The translations under genes and the position numbers were made by a program. Under the pieces are notes generated by a model, which saw only the letters and a program-made list of their open reading frames with translations, made no database searches and had not been told where the DNA came from. Positions 1 through 9,235 of a DNA stretch of 64,000 bases are shown here, piece after piece (positions within the stretch are counted from its first letter, which is position 1; each line of letters opens with the position of its first letter). The stretch covers positions 1-64,000 of the forward strand of contig LADZ01000009.1 of NCBI GenBank assembly GCA_000961845.1. The letters are read 5' to 3'. The DNA is from Flavobacteriales bacterium BRH_c54 (lineage in GTDB: Bacteria; Bacteroidota; Bacteroidia; Flavobacteriales_E; Vicingaceae).

Positions 1-1977
1 ACGAATGGAGCACAAGTGTTAAACCCATCAAGAGGACTTGAAGTTAGCTTAGATAAAGGAGCAACATGGACCACAGTTATTCCTGGAGGAGTTCCTTCTA
101 TCGATCCATTTGTTCAATTAAGTGGAACCGGAGGTCAAGGTGGTTGGGATCAAGCTATTGCTGTAGATCCTTCAAATCCTGATAGAGTATTAGTAGGAGG
201 AATTCAATTTTATGAATTTACATTAAACAGAACTTCTTCTCCATTAGGAGGTAATTGGGTAAAAGCAGCAGTATTAAGTGAATTTGCAAAGCCATATTAT
301 ATTCATGCAGATAACCATTCTATGCATTGGAAAGATGCAAATACTGTTTTTGTTATTGGAGACGGAGGTGTGTTTAGATCTACCAATGGGGGAGCTACAT
401 GGTTGCACATGAATTTAGGATTTAATGTTAATACATTTTTTAGTGTTGCTATGGCTTCAAATGGTTGGTTCATGGGAGGTTCTCAAGATAATGGAACTCA
501 GTTGTTTGATTTTGGACAATTAGGTACCGTTAGCCCTAAAGGAACGATTCAAATTCAGGGTGGAGATGGTTTTGCAACAGATTTTTCTGATTTTGGAGGA
601 GGAATTGCCTTTTCTTGTTCACAGAATGGAAGTATAACAAGACAATCAGCTCAAGCTCCAGGTCAAGCAGGTGGATTTTTTGATAGCGAATTAAATGGTT
701 GGACTCAATACCCATTTAATACAAAGTTTAGACTATGGGAATCTGTTAATGATCCGTTATCTATTGATAGTGTGAATGTGGTGTTTCAAGATACAACTAC
801 TTTAACTGCAGGACAACAAATTGTTTATCAAAGTCTGACTAATAGTGAAGATTTATACTATACTCCTACAACTACAACAACTTACTTTCCGGGAGATACC
901 TTAAGACTTCAGGATTATTATCAATCTAGATTTGCATTTTATATTGGTGGGGGACATGTTCATTTAACAAAGGATGCTACAAGACTTAATGCTGCATCTA
1001 ATGATTGGCATAGGGTTGCCACAAATATTGGAACTGCAGTGGCTCTTGAGTTTTCACCTGATGGAAATCACTTGTATATTGGGAATACAAATGGACAAGT
1101 ATATAGAATTAGTGGTTTAGCTCTTGGAAATACTGATGCACAATTAGATGTTAGAAATACGGCTACTTTAATTACAACTAAAACATTAATAGCTTCAGGA
1201 TTAGGAGGAACTGTTACAGGAATTGCTATAGATCCAAATAATGGAGAAAATTTAATAGCAACAGTTGGAAATTATGGTATAAATAATCATGTTTACAGAA
1301 CTACTACAGCAGAAACTGCTGCAGGAACAGGCGGGTTTACAGCCATTCAAGGTCCTACTAGCTCTTCTGCTCTTGGTTATTTACCTAAAATGCCGGTTTA
1401 TGATGCTGAAATTGATTATTCTGATAATAATGTTGTTTTAATAGGTACCGATTTTGGTGTTTGGGCAACTAATAATGCTTTTTCTGCAGCTACAGGAGCT
1501 CAAGTTGAATGGTATACAGAAAATACTAATGGAATGGCTCATGTTCCTGTATTTGAAGTAAGACAACAACATAAAAATCCGGGTACAGCTTTTGGTAATT
1601 CACCATTTTCACAGACATATTATTTAGGAACTCATGGAGGTGGTTTCTATACTTCAGGAAGTAGAATTATAAATACTGTGGGTATAGATGAAGTTCCAAA
1701 TAACCTAAATAATACATTTGTCGCTAGTTTAGGATTATATCCAAACCCAATTAGCTATAATGGAACAATTGATATTGCAGTTAGTGCTGCAACTAGAAGT
1801 GTTGTTAAAGTGTTTAACTTAAGTGGAGCGGTTGTTAAAACAATTGATTTAGGTACTTTACAAAAAGGAACACATAAAATTGATTTTGATGCTTCTGAAT
1901 TAAGTATTGGCACATATATTATGGTGTTAGACGGAGATAAAGCTCAAAAAGTAACTAAGTTTATTGTAAATAGATAA
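1..1977 (+). CDS. T9SS-secreted beta-propeller (Asp-box/BNR-like) protein, 5' partial
   Basis: The frame is open from base 1, so the gene begins upstream of the window; a GTG at 16 is only the first start-like codon inside it. About 658 residues are visible. Two Asp-box-like motifs, SLDKGATW (near base 46) and STNGGATW (near base 379), and repeated Gly/Asn-rich strands suggest a sortilin/BNR-type beta-propeller. The last ~80 residues (from about base 1735, beginning GLYPNP and ending FIVNR) match the type A C-terminal sorting domain of the type IX secretion system, so the protein should cross the outer membrane and be released or surface-attached after tail cleavage. Substrate is unknown. A perfect hairpin terminator follows 22 bases after the stop. 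Confidence 0.88.
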   Translation, partial: TNGAQVLNPSRGLEVSLDKGATWTTVIPGGVPSIDPFVQLSGTGGQGGWDQAIAVDPSNPDRVLVGGIQFYEFTLNRTSSPLGGNWVKAAVLSEFAKPYYIHADNHSMHWKDANTVFVIGDGGVFRSTNGGATWLHMNLGFNVNTFFSVAMASNGWFMGGSQDNGTQLFDFGQLGTVSPKGTIQIQGGDGFATDFSDFGGGIAFSCSQNGSITRQSAQAPGQAGGFFDSELNGWTQYPFNTKFRLWESVNDPLSIDSVNVVFQDTTTLTAGQQIVYQSLTNSEDLYYTPTTTTTYFPGDTLRLQDYYQSRFAFYIGGGHVHLTKDATRLNAASNDWHRVATNIGTAVALEFSPDGNHLYIGNTNGQVYRISGLALGNTDAQLDVRNTATLITTKTLIASGLGGTVTGIAIDPNNGENLIATVGNYGINNHVYRTTTAETAAGTGGFTAIQGPTSSSALGYLPKMPVYDAEIDYSDNNVVLIGTDFGVWATNNAFSAATGAQVEWYTENTNGMAHVPVFEVRQQHKNPGTAFGNSPFSQTYYLGTHGGGFYTSGSRIINTVGIDEVPNNLNNTFVASLGLYPNPISYNGTIDIAVSAATRSVVKVFNLSGAVVKTIDLGTLQKGTHKIDFDASELSIGTYIMVLDGDKAQKVTKFIVNR

Positions 1978-1999
1978 TTTATTTGAAAACATAAACATT

Positions 2000-2037
2000 A
2001 AAGAAGCGATTGTTATATAACAATCGCTTCTTTGTTT
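2000..2037 (+). terminator. Rho-independent terminator after the T9SS propeller gene
   Basis: Perfect 15-bp stem (2000-2014 pairs with 2019-2033), ATAT loop, stem ending in TTT followed by GTTT. It separates the upstream gene from ispE. Confidence 0.85.
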
Positions 2038-2060
2038 ATAAGCATTAATTATTATTTTTT

Positions 2061-2831
2061 ATGATAGTTTTTCCTAATGCAAAAATAAATATAGGACTCA
2101 ATGTTGTTGAAAAAAGACAAGATGGTTTCCATAATATAGAAAGCATCTTTTATCCTATTTTTCATCTCAAAGATATTTTAGAAATTGTTCTTAATACCGA
2201 CAATGATAATAACGAAGTATTGTTTTCATCATCAGGAATACCAATTCCGGGAAATAATAATGAAAATTTATGTGTTAAAGCTTACCAATTGTTAAGAGCA
2301 GATTTTAATATTCCAAGTGTTAAAATTCATTTGCATAAAGTAATTCCTATAGGTGCAGGATTAGGTGGAGGTTCGTCAGATGCAGCATTTACTTTAAAAT
2401 TATTAAATGCTTTATTTACTTTGAATCTTTCTGAAGAGAAATTAATCACTTATGCTCAAAAATTAGGAAGTGATTGTGCTTTTTTTATCAGAAATAAATC
2501 TGTTTATGCATATAATAAAGGAGATGAATTTAAAGATATTAATTTAAATTTAGACAATTATAAAATTGAGGTGGTATTTCCGAATATTCATGTATCAACA
2601 AAAGAAGCCTACGATGGAATTATAATTAGAAAAAGAGATATGGATTTGAGAGAACAATTGAAATTGCCTATTGATTATTGGGAAAACGTAATCAAAAATG
2701 ATTTTGAAGCTTCCATATTTTCAAAATATAAAATAATAGAACAAACAAAATTAGCTTTATATAAACAAGGTGCTATTTATGCATCAATGACAGGTAGTGG
2801 ATCTGCAGTTTATGGAATATTTTATAAATAA
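2061..2831 (+). CDS. ispE: 4-diphosphocytidyl-2-C-methyl-D-erythritol kinase
   Basis: Cytoplasmic GHMP kinase that phosphorylates CDP-methylerythritol in the MEP route to isoprenoids. The 256-residue protein carries the N-terminal PNAKINIGL motif (catalytic Lys8), the glycine-rich ATP loop PIGAGLGGGSSDAA (about 96-109), the catalytic Asp in LGSDCAFF (Asp138), and the C-terminal MTGSGSAVYG motif (about 243-252). Length is a little shorter than the E. coli enzyme (283). The gene starts with ATG 23 bases after a terminator, with no obvious promoter box, and is followed by accA in the same direction. No other MEP gene is in the window. Confidence 0.96.
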   Translation: MIVFPNAKINIGLNVVEKRQDGFHNIESIFYPIFHLKDILEIVLNTDNDNNEVLFSSSGIPIPGNNNENLCVKAYQLLRADFNIPSVKIHLHKVIPIGAGLGGGSSDAAFTLKLLNALFTLNLSEEKLITYAQKLGSDCAFFIRNKSVYAYNKGDEFKDINLNLDNYKIEVVFPNIHVSTKEAYDGIIIRKRDMDLREQLKLPIDYWENVIKNDFEASIFSKYKIIEQTKLALYKQGAIYASMTGSGSAVYGIFYK

Positions 2832-2884
2832 TATTGATGGAGAACTAATCTGCTTTACTAAAGTTATCGAAAAATATAAATTAG

Positions 2885-2892
2885 TAATTTTG
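2885..2892 (+). promoter_or_regulatory. -7 promoter box (TAATTTTG) upstream of accA
   Basis: Exact match to the Bacteroidota -7 consensus TAnnTTTG, 23 bases before the accA ATG. I see no TTG at the expected -33 spacing, so this is a -7-only call. Confidence 0.45.
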
Positions 2893-2915
2893 GATTTTAA
2901 TTTAAAAAAAATAAT

Positions 2916-3875
2916 ATGCCGGTATATTTAGATTTTGAAGAGCCAATACAAATATTAGAAGAACAATTAGAGGAGCATTTAAAGCTTCAGGAGGAAAAGG
3001 GTGTTGATACATCTAAAATTGTTAAAGAGATTCAAAAAAAAATAAAAGATACTCGTAAAGAGTTGTATTCCAACCTTACGCCTTGGCAAAGAGTTCAGGT
3101 TTCTAGACATCCGGAAAGACCTTATACATTAGCTTATATAAAACATATAACGGATGGTAACTTTATTGAGTTACATGGAGATAGAACTGTTAAGGATGAT
3201 AAAGCAATGGTTGGTGGTTTTGGAATGATAGATGGGCAATCTGTTATGCTAATTGGTCAGCAGAAAGGAATTAATACCAAGATGAGACAATACAGGAACT
3301 TTGGTATGCCTAATCCTGAAGGTTATAGAAAAGCATTAAGATTAATGAAGCTTGCTGAGAAATTTAATAAACCTGTAATTTGTTTTGTAGATACCCCCGG
3401 TGCTTTTCCAGGTCTTGAAGCAGAAGAAAGAGGTCAAGGAGAAGCCATAGCAAGAAATTTATTTGAAATGGCTCAATTACAAGTGCCAATTATAGTGGTT
3501 ATTATTGGAGAAGGTGCTTCTGGTGGAGCTTTAGGAATTGGGGTAGGAGATAAAGTATTTATGATGGAAAACACATGGTATTCTGTTATTTCTCCGGAGT
3601 CTTGTTCTTCTATTTTGTGGAGAAGTTGGGATTTTAAAGAACAGGCAGCAGCAGCACTTAAACTAACCTCTACAGACATGTTAGAAAATAAATTAGTTGA
3701 TGGAATTATAAAAGAACCTGTTGGAGGAGCTCATGCAGCTCCTGAGGAGGCTTTTGACCTTGTTAAAAAAGAGATTCTTAAACACTTACCTAAGTTAGTG
3801 GAAATGGATAAAGATAAATTAGTAGAGAAAAGAATCAATAAGTTTTGTAGTATGGGAGTTGTTGTAGAAAAATAA
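2916..3875 (+). CDS. accA: Acetyl-CoA carboxylase carboxyltransferase subunit alpha
   Basis: Alpha half of the carboxyltransferase that moves the carboxyl group from biotin to acetyl-CoA, the committed step of fatty acid synthesis. 319 residues, the normal family length. An N-terminal helical segment (about 1-60) is followed by the crotonase-fold core with GDRTVKDD, the conserved [20 protein letters not shown] region (about 121-140), the oxyanion-loop region [12 protein letters not shown] (about 199-210), and [12 protein letters not shown]. The beta subunit (accD) is not nearby. A bidirectional terminator lies 18 bases downstream. Confidence 0.97.
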   Translation: MPVYLDFEEPIQILEEQLEEHLKLQEEKGVDTSKIVKEIQKKIKDTRKELYSNLTPWQRVQVSRHPERPYTLAYIKHITDGNFIELHGDRTVKDDKAMVGGFGMIDGQSVMLIGQQKGINTKMRQYRNFGMPNPEGYRKALRLMKLAEKFNKPVICFVDTPGAFPGLEAEERGQGEAIARNLFEMAQLQVPIIVVIIGEGASGGALGIGVGDKVFMMENTWYSVISPESCSSILWRSWDFKEQAAAALKLTSTDMLENKLVDGIIKEPVGGAHAAPEEAFDLVKKEILKHLPKLVEMDKDKLVEKRINKFCSMGVVVEK

Positions 3876-3893
3876 GCTTGAATTAATAATATA

Positions 3894-3932
3894 AAAAAAG
3901 CCTGAATCACATTTTGTGATTCAGGCTTTTTT
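3894..3932. terminator. Bidirectional terminator between accA and the convergent T9SS protein gene
   Basis: Perfect stem (3894-3911 with 3915-3932) around a TTT loop. There is an A-run on the left and a T-run on the right, so it can serve accA on the plus strand and the gene at 3954-6317 on the minus strand. Confidence 0.88.
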
Positions 3933-3953
3933 AGTTTTTACTATTAGTTGTTT

Positions 3954-6317
3954 TTATCTTAAAATAGTGATACTTCCTTTGTGGAGTGTATTTGCAAAAT
4001 CATTTAATTCTAATATAAAGAAATATGTTCCATCACTATGATTGTCACCATTCCAATCATTTTGATAACCTGTTTTTTCATAAATTTTCTTTCCCCAACG
4101 ATTAAAAATAACCAGTTTATTATCAGGGAAATATTGAAGATTTTTGAATACTAAGAAATCATTACTGCCATCTCCATTAGGTGTAAATATATTTGGAATA
4201 ATAACTTCACAAGCTATGGCTTCAATTGTATATGTAGTTTGTTCCGTAACATTACATTGGTCAGTAACGGATAGTGTTATTAATTGGGAGCTTGCATTTA
4301 AAGTAGAATAATCAATAGGGTTACCGTTTCCTGAAAAAGAAATTCCATCAGTCCAGAAGTAAGAATATGGAGGATATCCATTATTTACAATTGCTGTAAG
4401 AGGCGTTGTTGAACCAATACAAATACTATCAACACTACTAATGCCAATAGTCATAGGTGTGTAAGGTGTAAAAGTAAAGTTTATAGTATCAGTTACAGTA
4501 AAATTACAAACATCAGTAACTGTAACATAATAAGTGGTTGGAGATGTGATGTTTACATTTACAAGGCTATCACTACTAGAATTACTCCAAGCAAAAGTAT
4601 ATGGAGCAGTTCCATTAGTAACTATGGTATAAATATCAATTAAATGATCGTTTCCTACACAATTCAAAACACTATCGCCTGAGTTACCTGTAACTTGTAA
4701 AGGGGTATAGTTAACATTAACTGTGACAGTATCATAGACCGAGGTATTACATGCATCTGTTACTTGTAATATGTAAGTAGTAGTCTGATTTATAGCAGGA
4801 ATAGTATAATTAGGAGTATTCACATTACCGGGAGTCCAATTAAAAGTATATCCAGGATTACCACCATTAACAATACTAATTAAAGTAACGCTTTGTCCGG
4901 GACAGGTTAGCGTAATGTCATTTCCAGCAGAAACTGTCATAGGTGCTATAGCTACAGTAATTACAACAGTATCGTAAGCGGTGGTTAAATTACAACTGTC
5001 GGTAACAATTACAATAAACGTGTCAGTTTGATTAACAGGCGTAGTTAAATTTTGAGAACCTCCTAAAGTATCTCCATTCATGTTGACCCAAGTAAAATCA
5101 TAAGGAGCTAGACCTCCAGAAGCTGATGAATTAATGGTGAGTCCACTTGTGGGACAGTTTAATGTCAAGTCAGTTGTAGTAATATTTATATCAGGAGCAT
5201 CAACAACATAGATTGTTCCTGTGGTTAATACTGTATCACCACAAACATTAATAGTTTGAGCAGTAATTATAATATCTTCCATTCCTTCATTAAGTCCATC
5301 AGCTACAGGGGTTACAGTAAAGCAAATAGAACTTTGTCCGGGCTGAAAATAAATGGTGTCGGGTAACATGTTATAATCAACTCCATTTATAGCAGCACCT
5401 GTCATAAATAATGGAACTGTATCAGCTCCTGTAGTATCAATTCTTGTAAAACATATATCTGCATCAGCACAACCTTCAATAATGGTAGAATCACCTGTTG
5501 CGGTAACGATATTAATATCTACACCAGTAGAAGTTAAACTTCCACCTTCTAAAAATACTCCGGAATCCCAAACCCCATCACCGGCATCTGCAATGGCAAT
5601 TTTTAGATGATAGGTTTGTCCGCAAACAACTTGTGATTGGGCGGTTAACACAACGGTATGACCATCATATTGAATGTATTGTGGATTAGTATTATACGGG
5701 GCATTTGTTCCTGTACCGTTTACAACATAATAAGCTGAATTTGTTGTGCTGTTTACATTGTCAATAGTAACTGGAGTAGTTGAGTTTGGAATAAGAGCTA
5801 AATTTACTGCCGAATTAGTATAAGGTCCTGTAATTCCAGGACCGCTTAGAAAGAAACCAAATGCATCATTTACTCCTGAGTTTACAAATTCTAAGTATTC
5901 TTCTGAACCAAAGACATAATTAAATTTAATACTATCTCCAACAGGAATAAAGTCGAATTCCAATACAGCTGCATCAAATGTAGTTATCCCGGCAATTGTT
6001 GTTAAATCAGGATCCCCATTACCAAACATGTCTGTACCTGCACTTCCGCTATTGTTAGGTCCAATAGCTGTGGTAACGGTACCAGATGCTAAAATTAACC
6101 CATCAGGAATTCCAATTAATGTATTAGTAGCATCAAAATCTCCAATTTGAGTAGATGCACCTGTAAAAGTAACATTAGAAATAGTAACACCTGCTCCAAC
6201 CAATACATTTTGAACATATTGTGTAGGAGTCATAGTTCCTGTGTTTACAACTAGCTGAGCATTGATATTTATAGCCGTAAAATATAAAAATGTACTAAAC
6301 AATAATTTTTTTATCAT
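3954..6317 (-). CDS. Choice-of-anchor L surface protein with T9SS type B sorting domain
   Basis: Secreted 787-residue protein. It has a signal peptide (MIKKLLFSTFLYFTAININA, cut before Q), then a choice-of-anchor L type domain (about 22-265; motifs FDFIPVGDSIKFNYVFGSEE and NDAFGFFLSG), a Calx-beta-like segment (about 285-365, Glu/Asp-rich GLNEGMEDI), and three or more PKD-like repeats that each close with TYYVTVTD- or TYILQVTD-type strands. The last ~85 residues (from IFTPNGDGSND to the end, GSITILR) match the gliding-motility-associated C-terminal domain, i.e. type B T9SS sorting. It is probably displayed on the surface as an adhesin-like protein. No PorP partner is adjacent. Function beyond secretion cannot be read from sequence. 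Confidence 0.9.
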   Translation of the reverse strand: MIKKLLFSTFLYFTAININAQLVVNTGTMTPTQYVQNVLVGAGVTISNVTFTGASTQIGDFDATNTLIGIPDGLILASGTVTTAIGPNNSGSAGTDMFGNGDPDLTTIAGITTFDAAVLEFDFIPVGDSIKFNYVFGSEEYLEFVNSGVNDAFGFFLSGPGITGPYTNSAVNLALIPNSTTPVTIDNVNSTTNSAYYVVNGTGTNAPYNTNPQYIQYDGHTVVLTAQSQVVCGQTYHLKIAIADAGDGVWDSGVFLEGGSLTSTGVDINIVTATGDSTIIEGCADADICFTRIDTTGADTVPLFMTGAAINGVDYNMLPDTIYFQPGQSSICFTVTPVADGLNEGMEDIIITAQTINVCGDTVLTTGTIYVVDAPDINITTTDLTLNCPTSGLTINSSASGGLAPYDFTWVNMNGDTLGGSQNLTTPVNQTDTFIVIVTDSCNLTTAYDTVVITVAIAPMTVSAGNDITLTCPGQSVTLISIVNGGNPGYTFNWTPGNVNTPNYTIPAINQTTTYILQVTDACNTSVYDTVTVNVNYTPLQVTGNSGDSVLNCVGNDHLIDIYTIVTNGTAPYTFAWSNSSSDSLVNVNITSPTTYYVTVTDVCNFTVTDTINFTFTPYTPMTIGISSVDSICIGSTTPLTAIVNNGYPPYSYFWTDGISFSGNGNPIDYSTLNASSQLITLSVTDQCNVTEQTTYTIEAIACEVIIPNIFTPNGDGSNDFLVFKNLQYFPDNKLVIFNRWGKKIYEKTGYQNDWNGDNHSDGTYFFILELNDFANTLHKGSITILR

Positions 6318-6380
6318 GATAATTAGTTTGACTAAATACTAAGTTTTAGACTCTAAAATTAGTTATTTAGTTGCAAATCA

Positions 6381-8066
6381 TCAAGATTTCACGAGCTTTT
6401 TATATTTAAATCGTTGAGGTTCATTTCCTAAACGTTTTCTTCTATTTTCTTCATAATCAGAATAAGAACCTTCAAAGAAATATACTTGAGCATTTCCTTC
6501 AAATGCTAAGATATGTGTACAAACTCTATCTAAAAACCATCTGTCGTGAGAAATAATTACTGCTGAACCTCCAAAGTTTTCTATACCTTCCTCTAAGGCT
6601 CTTATGGCATTTACATCTAAATCATTCGTAGGTTCATCTAATAATAAAACGTTTGCTTCTTCTTTAATTGCCATAGCTAAGTGAAGTCTGTTTCTTTCTC
6701 CTCCTGAAAGATTGCCAACTTTTTTATTTTGATCGGAACCTGCAAAGTTAAAACGAGATAAATAAGCCCTGGAATTGATTGTTTTTCCTCCAAATTCCAT
6801 CATTTCTGTTCCTCCTGAGAATACTTCAAAAATAGTTTTATCGTCTAATAAATCTTTGTGAGATTGGTCAACATAACCGATCTTAACGGTATCTCCAACC
6901 TTAAATTCTCCTGTATCAGGTTGTTCTTCTCCCATTATTAATCTAAACAGTGTTGTTTTACCTGCTCCGTTTGGACCAATAATACCAACAATACTTGCAG
7001 GAGGCAATTTAAAAGAAAGATTTTCGTATAAAATATTATCGCCAAAAGATTTTGAGATGTTAATAGCTTCAATAACTTCATTTCCTAAACGTGGTCCGTT
7101 AGGAATAAAAAGTTCTAGTTTAGCTTCTTTTTCTGAAGTTCCTTCACTTAATAATTTATCGTAGTTATTTAATCTAGCTTTAGATTTTGTTTGTCTTCCT
7201 TTTGCGTTCATTCTTGTCCACTCCAACTCACGTTCAAGTGTTTTTCTTCTTTTACTTTCGGTTTTCTCTTCCTGAGCCAATCTGTTAGATTTTTGTTCTA
7301 ACCAAGAAGAGTAATTTCCTTTCCAAGGAATACCATGACCTCTGTCTAGTTCTAAAATCCAACCGGCAACGTTATCTAAGAAATATCTATCGTGGGTAAT
7401 GGCTATAACCGTTCCCGGATATTGTTGTAAATGTTGCTCTAACCAATACACACTTTCAGTATCTAAGTGGTTGGTTGGCTCATCTAATAGTAATACATCT
7501 GGTTGCTTAAGTAGTAATCTGCAAAGAGCAACTCTTCTTTTTTCCCCTCCTGAAAGGTTGGCTATTGAAGCATCTTCAGGTGGACAGTTTAAAGCATCCA
7601 TTGCTCTAGCAAGTTTAGCATCAAGCTCCCAAGCATTAAGAGCATCAATTTTATCCTGAAGTTCTGCTTGTCTTTTCATTGCAGCATCCATCTTTTCAGG
7701 ATTTTCATATACTTCCGGGTCTCCAAAGCTATTGTTTACCAATTCATATTCATTAAGTACATCAATGGTTTCTTGAGCTCCTTCTTGAACTATTTCTTTT
7801 ACTGTTTTTGTTTCATCTAATTGAGGTTCTTGCTCTAAATACCCAACCGTATAACCCGGAGAAAATGTCACATCTCCTTGATAAGATTTTTCTACTCCTG
7901 CAATAATTTTCATTACAGTAGATTTCCCTGAACCATTAAGACCAATAATTCCTATTTTGGCTCCATAAAAAAAAGATAAATAAATATCTTTTAATATAAC
8001 TTTCCCGTTTGGTAATGTCTTTCCGACCTTATTCATCGAAAAGATTACTTTTTTATCATCACTCAT
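6381..8066 (-). CDS. ettA: Energy-dependent translational throttle protein EttA (ABC-F)
   Basis: Ribosome-associated ABC-F ATPase that gates the first elongation cycle at the E site in response to ADP/ATP. 561 residues, close to E. coli EttA (555). Two ABC domains: Walker A GLNGSGKST (42-50), signature LSGGEKRRV (171-179), Walker B VLLLDEPTNHLD (191-202); second set GPNGAGKTT (about 361-369) and LSGGERNRLHL. An arm-like insertion follows the first Walker A (about 90-145), and a Lys/Arg-rich linker with RKTLERELEW joins the halves. It has no membrane segment, so it is not a transporter. Monocistronic; a convergent terminator is not visible downstream. Confidence 0.95.
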   Translation of the reverse strand: MSDDKKVIFSMNKVGKTLPNGKVILKDIYLSFFYGAKIGIIGLNGSGKSTVMKIIAGVEKSYQGDVTFSPGYTVGYLEQEPQLDETKTVKEIVQEGAQETIDVLNEYELVNNSFGDPEVYENPEKMDAAMKRQAELQDKIDALNAWELDAKLARAMDALNCPPEDASIANLSGGEKRRVALCRLLLKQPDVLLLDEPTNHLDTESVYWLEQHLQQYPGTVIAITHDRYFLDNVAGWILELDRGHGIPWKGNYSSWLEQKSNRLAQEEKTESKRRKTLERELEWTRMNAKGRQTKSKARLNNYDKLLSEGTSEKEAKLELFIPNGPRLGNEVIEAINISKSFGDNILYENLSFKLPPASIVGIIGPNGAGKTTLFRLIMGEEQPDTGEFKVGDTVKIGYVDQSHKDLLDDKTIFEVFSGGTEMMEFGGKTINSRAYLSRFNFAGSDQNKKVGNLSGGERNRLHLAMAIKEEANVLLLDEPTNDLDVNAIRALEEGIENFGGSAVIISHDRWFLDRVCTHILAFEGNAQVYFFEGSYSDYEENRRKRLGNEPQRFKYKKLVKS

Positions 8067-8130
8067 AATTTATAAATAATTTTTTTGCAAATATCATTAT
8101 TTTGTGTTAATGATATTCAAATTAGCTTAC

Positions 8131-8322
8131 TTACTTTTTCTTTACATCAAAGGCATTTAGTCCTTTCTTTCCTTCTCTTAACTCGAATGTAACAATATCA
8201 TCATCCTCAATCTTTTCAAGTAGTCCTTTTTCATGAACAAAATATTCCTCACCTGTTTCATTGTCTTTTATAAAACCAAAGCCTTTAAGTTGATTGAAAA
8301 ATTTTACAGTACCGGTCTTCAT
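8131..8322 (-). CDS. Cold-shock domain protein
   Basis: 63-residue single OB-fold cold-shock protein that binds single-stranded nucleic acid. RNP1 is KGFGFI (13-18) and RNP2 is YFVH (27-30), both intact; the N-terminal MKTGTVKFFN is the family start. It is acidic in the centre and ends in KKK. It is divergent from the FNR-like regulator at 8511, sharing a 188-bp intergenic region. Which csp paralogue it is cannot be told from sequence. Confidence 0.95.
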   Translation of the reverse strand: MKTGTVKFFNQLKGFGFIKDNETGEEYFVHEKGLLEKIEDDDIVTFELREGKKGLNAFDVKKK

Positions 8323-8457
8323 AGGTTAGAAATGGTTTGGTTAATAGAATTATTGACTAAGGTAGTAAAAAATGTTAGAAGTAAGAATGGTATTGTTGAT
8401 TAAATAATTTTTTTGTTGAATTAGAAACACTTATAAAATATTCTTTAAGATAAAACA

Positions 8458-8469
8458 TGACATTAATCA
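8458..8469. promoter_or_regulatory. FNR-box-like palindrome over the regulator's own promoter
   Basis: TGACATTAATCA matches the CRP/FNR core TGAT-N4-ATCA with one mismatch (TGAC for TGAT). It ends 10 bases before the -7 box at 8480-8487, so it covers the -33 region. It may be an autoregulatory site for the gene at 8511; weak evidence from one site. Confidence 0.35.
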
Positions 8470-8479
8470 GCTAATTTTT

Positions 8480-8487
8480 TATCTTTG
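8480..8487 (+). promoter_or_regulatory. -7 promoter box (TATCTTTG) of the FNR-like regulator
   Basis: Exact TAnnTTTG match, 23 bases before the ATG at 8511. The -33 region holds the FNR-box-like palindrome rather than a clear TTG. Confidence 0.55.
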
Positions 8488-8510
8488 TGAAAATTTTAGT
8501 ACATTTTTAA

Positions 8511-9221
8511 ATGAAGAATCAAAAAGAACACCCAAGATGTCAAACATGCGGTTCTAAGCATATGTCTGTTTTTTGTGCTTTAAGTAATGAACAAGTTGAA
8601 GAAATTGACAATAGTAAAGGGTGTAACTTTTATAATAAAGGACAAGTAGTTTTTCACGAAGGAAATAGAACAAATGGAATTTACTGTATTAATAAAGGGA
8701 AGGTAAAACTTTTTCAGATAGGTTCGGAAGGAAAAGAACAAATAATTCGATTTGCTAAACCTGGAGATGTTATTGGCTATAGAGCTTTATTAAGCGAAGA
8801 ACCATTGTCTGCTTCTGCTTCTGCAATTGAGGATGATACTACTATTTGTTTTATACCTAGAGATCAGATTTTTTCTATGATAGCTCAAAATCCTAACTTT
8901 AACTTTAAGTTTTTAAAAATGTTGAGTCATGAGTTAGGAGAGGCAGCAAAAATTATTACCGATTTAGCTCAAAAACCAGTAAGAGAAAGGCTTGCGGAAA
9001 CACTTTTAATTCTTAAAGATACTTTTGATATGGATGAAGAAAAAAATATTCAGGTAAAATTATCAAGAGAAGAATTAGCAAACATTGTTGGTACTGCAAC
9101 AGAATCGGTTATCAGGTTACTTTCAGAATTTAAAAAGGACAAGCTTATTGCTGTTGAAGGGAGAAATATTAAACTACTTAATATTCCCGGTTTAACAAGA
9201 GTAGCAAATGTTTTTGAATAG
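8511..9221 (+). CDS. Crp/Fnr family transcriptional regulator with FNR-like cysteine set
   Basis: 236-residue DNA-binding regulator: cyclic-nucleotide-binding-like beta-roll (about 25-145), long dimerisation helix (KFLKMLSHELGEAAK), and C-terminal winged helix (about 165-225). Cysteines sit at 10, 13 and 22 (C-x2-C-x8-C) and at 113 in TTICFIP. In E. coli FNR the Fe-S ligands are C20, C23, C29 and C122, the last in MVCEIP, so spacing from the third to the fourth Cys is nearly equal (91 vs 93). This suggests an oxygen- or NO-sensing [4Fe-4S] protein (inference). The recognition helix reads ESVIR where FNR has ETISR and CRP has ETVGR, so DNA specificity may differ. Possible autoregulation through the palindrome at 8458. 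Confidence 0.9.
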   Translation: MKNQKEHPRCQTCGSKHMSVFCALSNEQVEEIDNSKGCNFYNKGQVVFHEGNRTNGIYCINKGKVKLFQIGSEGKEQIIRFAKPGDVIGYRALLSEEPLSASASAIEDDTTICFIPRDQIFSMIAQNPNFNFKFLKMLSHELGEAAKIITDLAQKPVRERLAETLLILKDTFDMDEEKNIQVKLSREELANIVGTATESVIRLLSEFKKDKLIAVEGRNIKLLNIPGLTRVANVFE

Positions 9222-9235
9222 TTACTTGAAGTTGT

